In this document: piece after piece, positions 18,123 through 26,788 of the stretch
Layout of the letters: every line of letters begins with the position of its first letter
Numbering within the stretch: position 1 is the first letter of the stretch
Origin: Acidobacteriaceae bacterium
GTDB taxonomy: Bacteria; Acidobacteriota; Terriglobia; Terriglobales; Acidobacteriaceae
Direction: 5' to 3'
NCBI GenBank assembly: GCA_003134655.1
Contig: PLBY01000154.1
Coordinates: 82,501-146,500, forward strand
Length of the DNA stretch: 64,000 bases
The notes under the pieces: model-generated
Database searches by the model: none
What the model saw: the letters and a program-made list of their open reading frames with translations, nothing else
What the model was told of the DNA's origin: nothing
Program-made: the position numbers and the translations under genes

Positions 18123-20531
18123 CTACTTGGTGTCGGGTTGCGGAATCATCTCCATCGCCCACACCGCGGCGGGCCTCATATACATTGACGCCCGGAAATT
18201 TCCCTCGACGTCCCAAGCTTCGGGAGTTCGGAACCAGTATCCTTTGCTCTCGTAGATTACGTGGTATAGGCCCCAGGCTGTGTGATAAGCCTCTTCCTTC
18301 ATCCCTTCGCTGAGCAATAGCGCCGCAAAACCGAAACTGGTGCCCACCCAGACTTCCGGGGCCTGCTCGTTCTCGCGAATGATCGATCCATCTGCCGTCA
18401 TGCCATTCGCGGCACCCATCTGACCGCCGCCAAACTTCATCACATTGAATTCGAAGATCTTCTTTGCTGCCGCCACCTGCATTTCGTGGGGCACGAGATC
18501 CCCCAGGCCAGTCATATTGGCGTACCATTGTCCGGCGAGTTGATCTGCTTGCACGCTGTCGCGATCCTCACCCTCCGTGTCGTAGCGAAAGTATTTTCCG
18601 TTCCATAGTCGGTCGATGTAATTCTTCTGGGCTTTCAAAAAGAGTTGGTGGTATCCCTCCGCGACGCCGCTCTCACCGAGAACGCGCGCCATCTCTTCCG
18701 AGGCGCGGACTGCCGCCAGCCACAAACTGCCACAATACGCGCTCACGCCTCGTACGACCCACGAGTCGTACGTCTGATCCGGATATCCCGCATTTTCAGG
18801 AATTCCGGCGCCGCGATCGAACTGGCGCAGGTACGCGACGGCTTCTTGCACGGCGGGAAACATCTGGCGCAAGAACGTCACATCCTTCCTGCCCGTTAGC
18901 ACATAGTCGCGATAAACCATCAGGACGAACTTCGAATTCAGGTCCTTCCAGTCATTTGTGTCCTGCCAGCCCGGTTCATTGACGGCAATGAAGGGATCGC
19001 CTTCGGGCACACCGAGATCGTGCGGAACGGCGCCCTTCTTTTTCCTCATGTGCAGACTGGGCTCGCCGGTTTGTTGGGACTTCCAAACCCATTGCCCTTT
19101 TTCCGGCCACTCCTTCGGAACGGTATCGGCGAACTGCCGCAGCACCTGTTTGTCGATGTCGGGCCAGAACTTCAACAATGGCATCGAACCATAGAAACGG
19201 ACATCCAGGGTTCCGTAGTAGGCGTAATCAAAGCACTCCAGGAGCGCGAACGACGGCGGTTTCTTTTTGTCGGAACCAACCGGACGGCCCCAGAACGTGC
19301 CTCCATCCGTCAATACATACATCTCGTTGAAGAGCATGCCCCGATACCATAGCGGCTTGGACTCATCATTGACATAAGGAGATTGCCAGGCATCGATGGC
19401 ATCGCTCCAGGCTGTGGCATTCTGTAATCCATCGCGCGCGATCGCCCAGGCGTTATTACCGTTTGCGCCATAGAAGTCCGTGTACCGCCGGTTCCATTCG
19501 CGGCCCTCGCCAAATTGCACGACCGGGAAATCCCAAGCGATCACCATCGGGATCACCTTTTTCTCACCTGGCTGAAGAGTAAAGCGAACTGCGATGGCAC
19601 CTGCCAGTTTTTCGCCGTCGCTGACCCATGAAACATCGTTATTTGCCAAGCGCCCGTCTTTTGCGAAACGGCTCCAAATCGCCGTTCCATCGCCTTCGGC
19701 TGGAAATGTAGCGTGATAGCTGATCTCAACACCCGGAGCTTCCATCGCGGCAATCACAAATTGGCCGTCCACCTCGCTCGGTACGGTGCCCGCGCGGTTG
19801 CGACCAAAGACTATGCCCTTCATGGCTCCCGAACTGAGTTTCTCGCTCGCAAATTCGTTGTGATTGCCTTGGTTCGGCGCCCCCTGAAAATCTCGGGTAA
19901 ACGTGCGAAACCAGCCGACCATGTTCGTCCACGACAAAAGAACGGAAACCGTGACGGCCTTGTTCGTGGGATTCTCTGCGTGCCAGCGATAGACCGCAAC
20001 TGGATAGCTGGACTCGCGATAGTTATCCGGCAACACCGGCGAAAATTGTTCAAGCACAACGTGCGCCGGAAACTGATCCCACTTGTAGTCGTACCAGGAC
20101 TTTGGATAGAGCGCGGCGTATTCGCCAGCGCCTACCGGATAGTCCCACTGCCAACTGCTGAGCGTTTTGTCCGTCGGATGATCGGTCATCAAAACACGGG
20201 CAGTACCCTGCCGCTCTCCCTCGGCCTGCTGGAACATTGCGAACTGGTTGGCATAAACAGGAGCATACTTATGAACGCCCGCTTTGATGTGCCAGCGGGC
20301 AAAGTCTCCTCGGTAGCTTCTCGAAAAGGTTCCAGAACCAAATCCCCCTACGGGCGCGCCCTGCCAATAGCCGTCGTCGATATTGCCTGGGACTCGTGTG
20401 ACTCCCGGCTTGTCGAGCGGCAGGCCGAGCGGACGACGCCAGGCGGCCTTCGGTATTGCATCGCCGGCCCATGCTTGGGCTGCAATCAAGAGAATCAGAG
20501 TGAGGGCTCGGACATATGAATGCGATTTCAT
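18123..20531 (-). CDS. Secreted GH116 family glycosidase
   Basis: About 802 residues from the ATG at 20531, with GGGAGA upstream and a signal peptide (ALTLILLIAAQAWA); an in-frame TTG at 20555 is less likely. The sequence matches GH116 (GBA2, SSO1353, TxGH116): N-terminal PVGGFGSGTFSRSYRGDFAR in the beta-sandwich domain, then the catalytic alpha/alpha barrel with LFNEMYVLTDGGTFWGRP (nucleophile Glu, about residue 403), LECFDYAYYGTLDVRFYGS, NAGYPDQTYDSW (acid/base Asp, about 585), GQWYANMTGL and ASMYMRPAAVWAMEM. Known members cleave beta-glucosides, xylosides or N-acetylglucosaminides; specificity cannot be told here. It probably releases sugar in the periplasm for the MFS porter. Confidence 0.92.
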   Translation of the reverse strand: MKSHSYVRALTLILLIAAQAWAGDAIPKAAWRRPLGLPLDKPGVTRVPGNIDDGYWQGAPVGGFGSGTFSRSYRGDFARWHIKAGVHKYAPVYANQFAMFQQAEGERQGTARVLMTDHPTDKTLSSWQWDYPVGAGEYAALYPKSWYDYKWDQFPAHVVLEQFSPVLPDNYRESSYPVAVYRWHAENPTNKAVTVSVLLSWTNMVGWFRTFTRDFQGAPNQGNHNEFASEKLSSGAMKGIVFGRNRAGTVPSEVDGQFVIAAMEAPGVEISYHATFPAEGDGTAIWSRFAKDGRLANNDVSWVSDGEKLAGAIAVRFTLQPGEKKVIPMVIAWDFPVVQFGEGREWNRRYTDFYGANGNNAWAIARDGLQNATAWSDAIDAWQSPYVNDESKPLWYRGMLFNEMYVLTDGGTFWGRPVGSDKKKPPSFALLECFDYAYYGTLDVRFYGSMPLLKFWPDIDKQVLRQFADTVPKEWPEKGQWVWKSQQTGEPSLHMRKKKGAVPHDLGVPEGDPFIAVNEPGWQDTNDWKDLNSKFVLMVYRDYVLTGRKDVTFLRQMFPAVQEAVAYLRQFDRGAGIPENAGYPDQTYDSWVVRGVSAYCGSLWLAAVRASEEMARVLGESGVAEGYHQLFLKAQKNYIDRLWNGKYFRYDTEGEDRDSVQADQLAGQWYANMTGLGDLVPHEMQVAAAKKIFEFNVMKFGGGQMGAANGMTADGSIIRENEQAPEVWVGTSFGFAALLLSEGMKEEAYHTAWGLYHVIYESKGYWFRTPEAWDVEGNFRASMYMRPAAVWAMEMIPQPDTK

Positions 20532-20619
20532 TTTTAGTCGATCTCCCGATGACAACGGTACCTACTCGGGTCAAAGCACCGAGGCGAAATAAAGGTATGG
20601 CGCGACTCACGCGAAGTAC

Positions 20620-21768
20620 CTATCGCGTCGCCCAATACTGATTGAACCCTTCATAGTCTGAAGGGAGATTCGCCAGAATCGTCCTTCGCAGCTCCAGCAT
20701 GTCGACGGAGCCTTGTTTCAGATACAGGACTTTGCCCTCCGGGGAAATCAGCACCGTATAGGGCACAGCCGAGTCCCACTTAGGATCAAAAGCGGATTGC
20801 AAGGCAGCCGTGTCGTTCGAGTTGAACAGCAGGTTGCGGCTCGTGGCATGCATTTTCTCGAGCACCCGCGTGACAGAATTCTTCTCATCGGGCATGTTGG
20901 CCGCCACCGTAACCAACTCAAAATCGCGCATGCTGTACATCCGGTACGTGTCTTCGAAGTCAGGAAATTCGTGGATACAGGAGCCGCACCATGTCGCCCA
21001 AAAGCTCACCAGCAACATCTTCTTGCCCGGGTTCGTACGAAGCACGCTTAAGTCGGCCGCGGAGGCCATCTCCAAGTGAACCGGTTGCGACTCGATTTTG
21101 CGCAGCGCTTCTACCTGGGCCGCGTGCTTCTCCTTCCATTTCGTCGAGCAACCAAAGACGCCGGTGTGCTTCACCGCGACCTCGCGATGTGCCAGGAGTG
21201 CATCGATCGCGTCGCGCACCTCGTGAGTCGTTACCAGTTCGGAACGGTAGCTATTGTCGACACGCCCTTCATAACGGAGGCGGCGGGCGCTGTCGAAAAC
21301 GAAGGCGTGTGGCGTCGCCTGCGGCCCATACGCGTCTGTGACCGATTGCGTCTCGCCATCGTAAAGATACGGATAGCTCAGATGTTTGTATTGGGCGCGG
21401 AGCTTCATTTCTTCGAGACTGTCGCTCATGTCCGAAGAATCCAGCTCGTCGATGGTGATCGCGTTGGGATCATTCGGTTCGATCGCGACCACACTCACGC
21501 CGCGATCCGCGTAATCCGTTGCTAGTTGGGCGATGCGCCGTTCATACATTTGCGCGATCGGGCAGTGATTGCAGTTAAAGACGACTACTAGAACAGCACT
21601 CGATGCGTAATCGGCGAGCTTGTGATTTTTGCCGTCAATCCCTGGAAGATCAAAGTTCGGCGCCGCCGATCCGATCGCAAGTATCGGATGAGCCTGCTGG
21701 GCCCATGCGGCCAGCGAAAGCAGAAGCGTCAGGGCGAGCTGCCGTGGAATGCCCGGAATGGTCCTCAC
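20620..21768 (-). CDS. Exported protein with two thioredoxin-fold domains
   Basis: About 382 residues from a GTG at 21768 with AGAGGGAGGACC upstream; longer frames run into the preceding gene. A signal peptide (LALTLLLSLAAWAQ) is followed by an AhpC/TSA-like redoxin domain, IGSAAPNFDLPGIDGKNHKL with the CxxC motif FNCNHCP (C66, C69) and ATPHAFVFDSARRLRYEGRV. A second, TlpA/ResA-like domain has LLVSFWATWCGSCIHEFPDF near residue 255 and YTVLISPEGKVLYL. Two thioredoxin folds in tandem suggest a periplasmic thiol reductase. It lies 29 bases after the ThuA-YVTN gene and completes that operon. Confidence 0.88.
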   Translation of the reverse strand: MRTIPGIPRQLALTLLLSLAAWAQQAHPILAIGSAAPNFDLPGIDGKNHKLADYASSAVLVVVFNCNHCPIAQMYERRIAQLATDYADRGVSVVAIEPNDPNAITIDELDSSDMSDSLEEMKLRAQYKHLSYPYLYDGETQSVTDAYGPQATPHAFVFDSARRLRYEGRVDNSYRSELVTTHEVRDAIDALLAHREVAVKHTGVFGCSTKWKEKHAAQVEALRKIESQPVHLEMASAADLSVLRTNPGKKMLLVSFWATWCGSCIHEFPDFEDTYRMYSMRDFELVTVAANMPDEKNSVTRVLEKMHATSRNLLFNSNDTAALQSAFDPKWDSAVPYTVLISPEGKVLYLKQGSVDMLELRRTILANLPSDYEGFNQYWATR

Positions 21769-21797
21769 CGAATGGTCCTCCCTCTTCACTCGTATCG

Positions 21798-23588
21798 TTA
21801 CTGCTTGGGCGTTGGCGACGATATCGTCAGCGTCGTTCCGTCGATCACCGTCAGTTGATCTCCCCCAAGACTGCTCACGTACGCTTTGTGCGTAGCGCTG
21901 TCCACTACAATCGCAAAGGGCCAAGTGCCTGTGGACAATGTCGCAGCGATCGAATTGTTCGTGCCATCAATGACGGTCGTGGTGCCCGAATGTGTATTCG
22001 CCACGTAAACCTTGTGATTGGCGGAGTCCACCGCGAGACCCTGCGGCCGCTCGCCCACGTCGATGGTGGCAACAACCGAGTCACTGGTACCGTCAATCAC
22101 CGTGACGCTGTTGCTTGTATAGTTGGCCACATAGACCCGTCCCGTGGAGGAATCAATGGCCAGCGCGCATGGAGTCTCACCCGTGTGCACGAGCGTTGCG
22201 CCCTTCGATTCTCCACCTAAGATCGCTACGTTCGAACTTCCCGCGTTCGTCGCATAGATCTTTTTGTTTGCCGGATTCGCCGCGATCGCCCAAAGATGCG
22301 TTCCCGCAGGAACTTCGGAGATACGGCTGTCTGCTCCATCGATCACCTTCACATTCGGACTTTCGTAGCTGAGGAGGTAGATTTTGTTGGCGGCCGGATC
22401 TACGGCGATTGCGTCAGCTTGCTCTCCCGGCTTCAGAGAGCTAGCGACGTTCGTCTTCCCGTCGATCACGGTCATGACATTAGTGAACGTCCTCGCGACA
22501 TATATCTTGTCATTAGCGGTATTCACCGCAACGACGTAAGGCAGGTCTCCGACCGCCACCTTCGCGATGGGTGCATCGGTCCTTCCATCGATCACCGTGA
22601 CGGTGCCATCGCCGGCATTCGCTACGTAAATGCGATTCGTGTCTTCATTGACTGCAATGGCTTCGGGTTCGGCTCCGACCTTCACCGATGCAGGGAAATG
22701 TTCGTTGCCGTCGAGCACTGTCACGGTGCCACGTCTTGTATTTACTGCATACACTTTGTGGGTTCGCGGGTTCAGCACGATGCCGCGTGGACTGATTCTG
22801 ATTCCGCTGGCCTCCGGCGTGGCGCTTTGACTGGCCCTATTTCCCAGCCAATTGATGGCGTTGTCAATGAGTCGATTTTGCACGGCACTCGTGAATATCT
22901 TGTCGCCGTGCCCCATATCCATGTACAGCATCTTGTATTTCGTGTTCGTCCACATGACGGGAAGGTCGCCGCTGGTAAGCACGTCCTTCAATCCGATCGG
23001 ATAGTTCGCCGGATCGAACGTCGCCAGAACCTTCACATCTTTGTTGAGCCGCGGGCTCGGCTTCCAGACGTACCATTCATTCGCGGGAGATTCGAAGGCA
23101 TCGGGGATCCCGGCCGCGACCGGATGGCTCCGATCATCCATGATGATTCGAGCCGGCAGTGGGGGCCAGCTGTTGATGTGAAATACAGCACCTCCCAGGA
23201 AATCGACGAACCACGGCCAGTTCGTGTCCTTGTCGTTGTAGCCGGCGGCATGGAAGCCCAGCCATGCTCCTCCAAGCTGCATGTAGCGCTCAAAAGCATG
23301 TCTTTGTTCCGGGTTTGTGGGCGATTCGTTGAGCCAGAGTACCAACTGAACTGTTTTCAGGTTTTCATCATTCAAGTCTTCCCATTTGGTCGTTGCTTCG
23401 AACGTGAAGTGTTCGCTTACAGCCCGCTCGTTCAAGAATTTCAACGCGTCCTGGGCAAACTGCACATGGTCCGGTTCTGCTGTCGCCGAATAAAACGCCA
23501 GCACTTTAGATCTTGATGGCTGGGCAAAAAGGCTGCCTGCAAGGTGGCTCGCCAGCAACAGAAAGAGAAGGAATCTGCGAGCGTTCAT
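21798..23588 (-). CDS. ThuA domain fused to a YVTN beta-propeller, secreted
   Basis: About 596 residues from an ATG that overlaps the upstream ThuA stop as ATGA. A signal peptide (RFLLFLLLASHLAGSLFA) is followed by a ThuA-like domain, residues about 27-250, related to class I glutamine amidotransferase folds: KVLAFYSATAEPDHVQFAQD, LGGAWLGFHAAGYNDKD, WFVDFLGGAVFHINSWPP, NEWYVWKPSPR and YMDMGHGDKIF. Residues about 260-596 are about seven YVTN repeats, such as RIYVANAGDGTVTVIDGRTD and KVYVANTHSGTTTVIDGTNN. ThuA proteins occur with trehalose or keto-sugar catabolism; activity is not settled. The fusion with a propeller is uncommon. Confidence 0.9.
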   Translation of the reverse strand: MNARRFLLFLLLASHLAGSLFAQPSRSKVLAFYSATAEPDHVQFAQDALKFLNERAVSEHFTFEATTKWEDLNDENLKTVQLVLWLNESPTNPEQRHAFERYMQLGGAWLGFHAAGYNDKDTNWPWFVDFLGGAVFHINSWPPLPARIIMDDRSHPVAAGIPDAFESPANEWYVWKPSPRLNKDVKVLATFDPANYPIGLKDVLTSGDLPVMWTNTKYKMLYMDMGHGDKIFTSAVQNRLIDNAINWLGNRASQSATPEASGIRISPRGIVLNPRTHKVYAVNTRRGTVTVLDGNEHFPASVKVGAEPEAIAVNEDTNRIYVANAGDGTVTVIDGRTDAPIAKVAVGDLPYVVAVNTANDKIYVARTFTNVMTVIDGKTNVASSLKPGEQADAIAVDPAANKIYLLSYESPNVKVIDGADSRISEVPAGTHLWAIAANPANKKIYATNAGSSNVAILGGESKGATLVHTGETPCALAIDSSTGRVYVANYTSNSVTVIDGTSDSVVATIDVGERPQGLAVDSANHKVYVANTHSGTTTVIDGTNNSIAATLSTGTWPFAIVVDSATHKAYVSSLGGDQLTVIDGTTLTISSPTPKQ

Positions 23589-24382
23589 TGCTGCGCCGCC
23601 CACAAGATTGAATTGTGAAAGATGGTCGTGAAGGCAGGATTCTGAAATAACTCGGGATGATGCCCCATAAAGATATAGACGTTGCGCGCCTTTACCTTCT
23701 CGTTCGTCCAGATCACCGGATGATCCCCCATCTTCTTACGCGTGTCTGGCGAATAGGTCGCCTCGTCAACGCGGGCCAGAACGTGAACATTGGGGCGGGG
23801 CGACTTGTCGTAGGTATACCATTCCTCTTTTTCCACCACGAACGACGGGCCAACGTTTTTCATGAGAGGATGGGCGGCGTCTTCCACCATGACGGTGGCG
23901 GTGGCAAACTCCGGAATGTAATCGGTAAATCGAATTCCACCCATGAACTGAGAGAACCATGGCCAAATACCGAATCCGTCAAATTCACCGAGCAGCGTCG
24001 CATGATGAAACCCGATCCATCCCCCGCGGCCTTCCTCAATGTATCGAGTGAATGCCGCAGCGGCCTTGGGCGTCCACCCATATGGCGGATAGTTCAGTTG
24101 AATAAAAACCCGGTATTGCGACAGGAATGCGTCGTCGATCTTGCCGGTATCCTCAATGTAATCGACAGAGAAATTGTTATCGACCGATTGCTTCTGCAGC
24201 CATACTTTGGCCGCATCGACAAAGGGCCGATGAATTCCACCGGCCTCGGCAAGCGCGATGACCCTGAATCGCGCGGTGGACGTTTGTGCGGTCAAATCGG
24301 TGGCGAGAAATAATAGAAGAATGCAGAGACACCGCCAGCCGTGGCAATAGTGGAATAAAGACATCAGACGATACGGACGCAT
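23585..24382 (-). CDS. Secreted ThuA domain protein
   Basis: About 265 residues from the ATG at 24382, with AAGGA ten bases upstream; an in-frame TTG lies two codons earlier and another ATG at 24364. A signal peptide (CLCILLLFLATDLTAQ) leads into a single ThuA domain: FRVIALAEAGGIHRPFVDAA, YRVFIQLNYPPYGW, IEEGRGGWIGFHHATLLGEF, WFSQFMGGIRFTDYIPEF, EEWYTYDKSPRPNVHVLARV and VYIFMGHHPELFQNPAF. It is a paralogue of the ThuA part of the next gene and overlaps it by four bases. It starts the ThuA - ThuA/YVTN - thioredoxin operon and is divergent from the ROK regulator. Confidence 0.9.
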   Translation of the reverse strand: MRPYRLMSLFHYCHGWRCLCILLLFLATDLTAQTSTARFRVIALAEAGGIHRPFVDAAKVWLQKQSVDNNFSVDYIEDTGKIDDAFLSQYRVFIQLNYPPYGWTPKAAAAFTRYIEEGRGGWIGFHHATLLGEFDGFGIWPWFSQFMGGIRFTDYIPEFATATVMVEDAAHPLMKNVGPSFVVEKEEWYTYDKSPRPNVHVLARVDEATYSPDTRKKMGDHPVIWTNEKVKARNVYIFMGHHPELFQNPAFTTIFHNSILWAAQQ

Positions 24383-24484
24383 TCGCAAGTCATCCTTCGA
24401 TTAGCTTTCCATGAGCAATCGCCCGGCATCTGCGGAGTTGTCGGTCGCAAATTGAAGTCGCCAGTATTGTATGCCAAACATAGT

Positions 24485-24496
24485 TAATAATCATTA
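24485..24496. promoter_or_regulatory. Candidate operator TAATAATCATTA before the ROK regulator
   Basis: Differs from the palindrome at 15509-15521 by one missing G; AATCATTA is identical in both. It lies in the divergent region between the ThuA operon and the ROK regulator, 45 bases before the regulator start, where autoregulation would act. Confidence 0.35.
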
Positions 24497-24540
24497 GAAT
24501 GTCTGAAAGCGCCTAGAGATACAGTTCCGGTGATCTTCCT

Positions 24541-25749
24541 ATGGTGAAAAACCCGGTGGTGCTCGGTCGGCCTCCTCTGATCCGGCAAACCAATGCTCAA
24601 GCCCTGTTGCGACTATTGCGGGACAAGGGCCCGTGCTCGAAAGCGGACTTGGTGCGGGCTTCAGGCTTGAGCGCGCCTTCTGTGACGAATGTAGTCGCGA
24701 CCCTCATTTCTACGGGATTGGTCGAAGCCGTCGGGGAGGGAAACTCCACTGGCGGCAGGCCCCCAGACATTCTGCGGTTCAAGGCGGAGCATGGTGTTGT
24801 TGTGGGAGTGGAGATTACCCGTGACACTCTCCGTTTCCTGTTGGCCGACCTGAACGGAGGGGAGTTGGCCCGCTCGGAGACTCGTATTGCGAGATCGCAG
24901 TCAACACCTGCCCGGATCTGCGAGCAAATCAGCAACGAGGTGCGGAAATTGCTCCGCAACAAGAAGCTGATGGCAACCCAACTGGCGGTGTTGACCGTGG
25001 GTGTCCCTGCGATTGTGAATGTAGAGGAAGGAACGGTGATCGCTCTGAGCGCGTTGCAGACTTGGAACGACGTGCCCCTGGGGCCAATGCTGACACGCGA
25101 GTTTAAGTGCCGGGTAGTCATTGATAACGACACCAACCTGGCGGCCGAGGGCGAATACTATCGTGGAGCGGCGCAGGGGAAGATGGACTTTGTTTTTGTC
25201 ACGATTGGCGAGGGCGTCGGGGCCGGAATTTTTCTGGACGGCCGCATTCATCGTGGCTCCCAATGGTCAGCCGGCGAGATTGGATACTTGCGGGTACCTG
25301 CTATTTCGAGAGCGCGTCCCGCGATTCATACATATGGCGAGCTCGAAAAAACCCTTTCAGCGTCAGGCATCCTGAAGAGTTGGCGCGGCAGAGGTCAATC
25401 GTCGAGAATTCGCTCACGAGTACGTCACGCCGTGGACGTTTGGGACCTGGCGGCTGCGGGCAATGGGAAAGCAAAACGGATTCTGAAACAACGCGCAACC
25501 ATTCTGGCGGACGTGATCCTGGACTTGGCCCTCATTCTCAATCCAAGCCTCATTTTGCTAGGTGGAGAACTGGGTAACCACCCGGTTTTGTTGCACGAAC
25601 TGGAGACCTTGCTTGGAGGTAGCGAGTTCCCGATCGTCCGACTGGCATTGGGAACACTGGGTTCTTCGGCCGTGTTGTGGGGAGCCGCGTGTACCGCGCT
25701 CGAACCTGCTATCCACGGACTGCTGCAGGCTGCTCGGCAGCAGATCTAA
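24541..25749 (+). CDS. ROK family transcriptional regulator (NagC/XylR type)
   Basis: 402 residues, the usual NagC length. Residues about 18-75 form the winged helix-turn-helix: ALLRLLRDKGPCSKADLVRA, SGLSAPSVTNVVATLISTGL. The ROK domain follows with GVEITRDTLRFLLADLNGGE, VGVPAIVNVEEGTVI, VIDNDTNLAAEGEYYRGAAQ and FVTIGEGVGAGIFLDGRIHR. The zinc-binding GEIGH and cysteine cluster are absent (GEIGYLRVPA), as in the ROK kinase of the same locus. Members are repressors released by sugars or sugar phosphates. The position suggests control of the divergent ThuA operon and perhaps of the MFS/SIS promoter through the shared palindrome. Only a weak ribosome-binding site is seen. Confidence 0.92.
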   Translation: MVKNPVVLGRPPLIRQTNAQALLRLLRDKGPCSKADLVRASGLSAPSVTNVVATLISTGLVEAVGEGNSTGGRPPDILRFKAEHGVVVGVEITRDTLRFLLADLNGGELARSETRIARSQSTPARICEQISNEVRKLLRNKKLMATQLAVLTVGVPAIVNVEEGTVIALSALQTWNDVPLGPMLTREFKCRVVIDNDTNLAAEGEYYRGAAQGKMDFVFVTIGEGVGAGIFLDGRIHRGSQWSAGEIGYLRVPAISRARPAIHTYGELEKTLSASGILKSWRGRGQSSRIRSRVRHAVDVWDLAAAGNGKAKRILKQRATILADVILDLALILNPSLILLGGELGNHPVLLHELETLLGGSEFPIVRLALGTLGSSAVLWGAACTALEPAIHGLLQAARQQI

Positions 25750-25926
25750 TCGATAGGGCCATAGGGCTCAGGCTCATCGGACAAAGCAAGCAGCGCGGTG
25801 GTCGCCGTGTCTTCCACGCAACTTCGGGCGCCGGCACCGTGGGTCGATGAGACGCAAGTCCGGAGACAAAACGTTCAAGGTATGTATCGACGGGATCAAC
25901 CCGTTGCCTTACCTGCGTCGTAGGTT

Positions 25927-25956
25927 CCTATCAGACTGATAGGGAGTGCCTATCAG
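25927..25956. promoter_or_regulatory. Triple CCTATCAG repeat abutting the LysR remnant
   Basis: CCTATCAG-A-CTGATAGG (25927-25943) is a 17-base perfect inverted repeat, and a third CCTATCAG (25949-25956) ends directly at the ATG at 25957. This looks like a dyad plus half-site operator of the kind LysR proteins use for autoregulation. The spacing overlaps where a ribosome-binding site should be. Confidence 0.5.
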
Positions 25957-26560
25957 ATGGAACTACGACATCTGCGCTATTTCACCGCGGTGGTAGAGTG
26001 CAAAGGGTACCGGGAGGCACCACGCCGGCTGCATATTGCTCAGCTCTCGATTAGTGAGGCTGTGTCCGATCTGGAGCACGAACTTGGGCTGAAACTCTTT
26101 TCGCGAACCCATCGCGCTGCGCGTTTGAGGCCGGAAGGCGTTATTTTATGCGGACGCCGTACGCATCCATCAACAGGCGGAGACTGCCATCCTCACTGCC
26201 AAGCGGGCGGCCCAAGGCAAAGTTGGGAGGCTTTCGATCGGGTTTATCGGTTCGGCAACGCTCTCTTTCCTGCCTGACCTCATTCGCAGATACAAACTGG
26301 AGTATCCGAACGTAAAACCCGCACTCCATGATCTCTATCCTGTCGGGCCGGACAAGGCATGGGATTGAGGCGAGATCGATATCGCCATCACACGCGTGCT
26401 CTCGCCTGAGTGCAGCAAGAATCTCCAATCGAGAGTATTGCTGCGTGACCCCTTGGTTGCGGTCCTCCCCCGATCACGAAAGTTGAAGAGCAAAAAGACT
26501 CGGAGTCTTCTTCGAAGCTCCGCCTGCCCTCCCACGCCGTGATTCAGTATGGTGGTCTGT
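25957..26560 (+). pseudogene. LysR family regulator, broken by frameshift and stop codon
   Basis: The first frame encodes a LysR winged helix: MELRHLRYFTAVVECKGY, RRLHIAQLSISEAVSDLEHE and GLKLFSRTHRAARL. An extra base near 26140 moves the reading into the next frame, where the linker helix and effector domain continue: ADAVRIHQQAETAILTAKRA, GKVGRLSIGFIGSATLSFLP and DLIRRYKLEYPNVKP. An in-frame TGA at 26366-26368 interrupts that frame, after which EIDIAITRVLSPE and LRDPLVAVLPRS still match the family. Beyond about 26490 a further shift seems likely. The end given is approximate. The intact gene would have been about 300 codons. It stands alone between the ROK regulator and the GGDEF-EAL gene. 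Confidence 0.85.
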
Positions 26561-26788
26561 TGGAGGGTAATGGTCTCGAAGCCCGTTTCTGGAGAGTTTC
26601 CGAATTGGCTGGCAATATGCGGCTTTCGTAGGTTGCCATTTCTTGGATAGGCAGAGGACAATCTCAATCCCGGCCTAGAATCGGTCCTTCCGACAGCGAT
26701 TCGATCAGCCGTGAGTACCATTGAGATCGCGGCCGTTGCAACTAACGTCGCAACGTCGCTTTGGGCTCGGACGCGCGCGATGCTTTTA

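Noticed and set aside
22296..23516. Open frame of 406 codons on the plus strand
   Set aside because: Antisense to the ThuA-YVTN gene; composition mirrors the repeats opposite.
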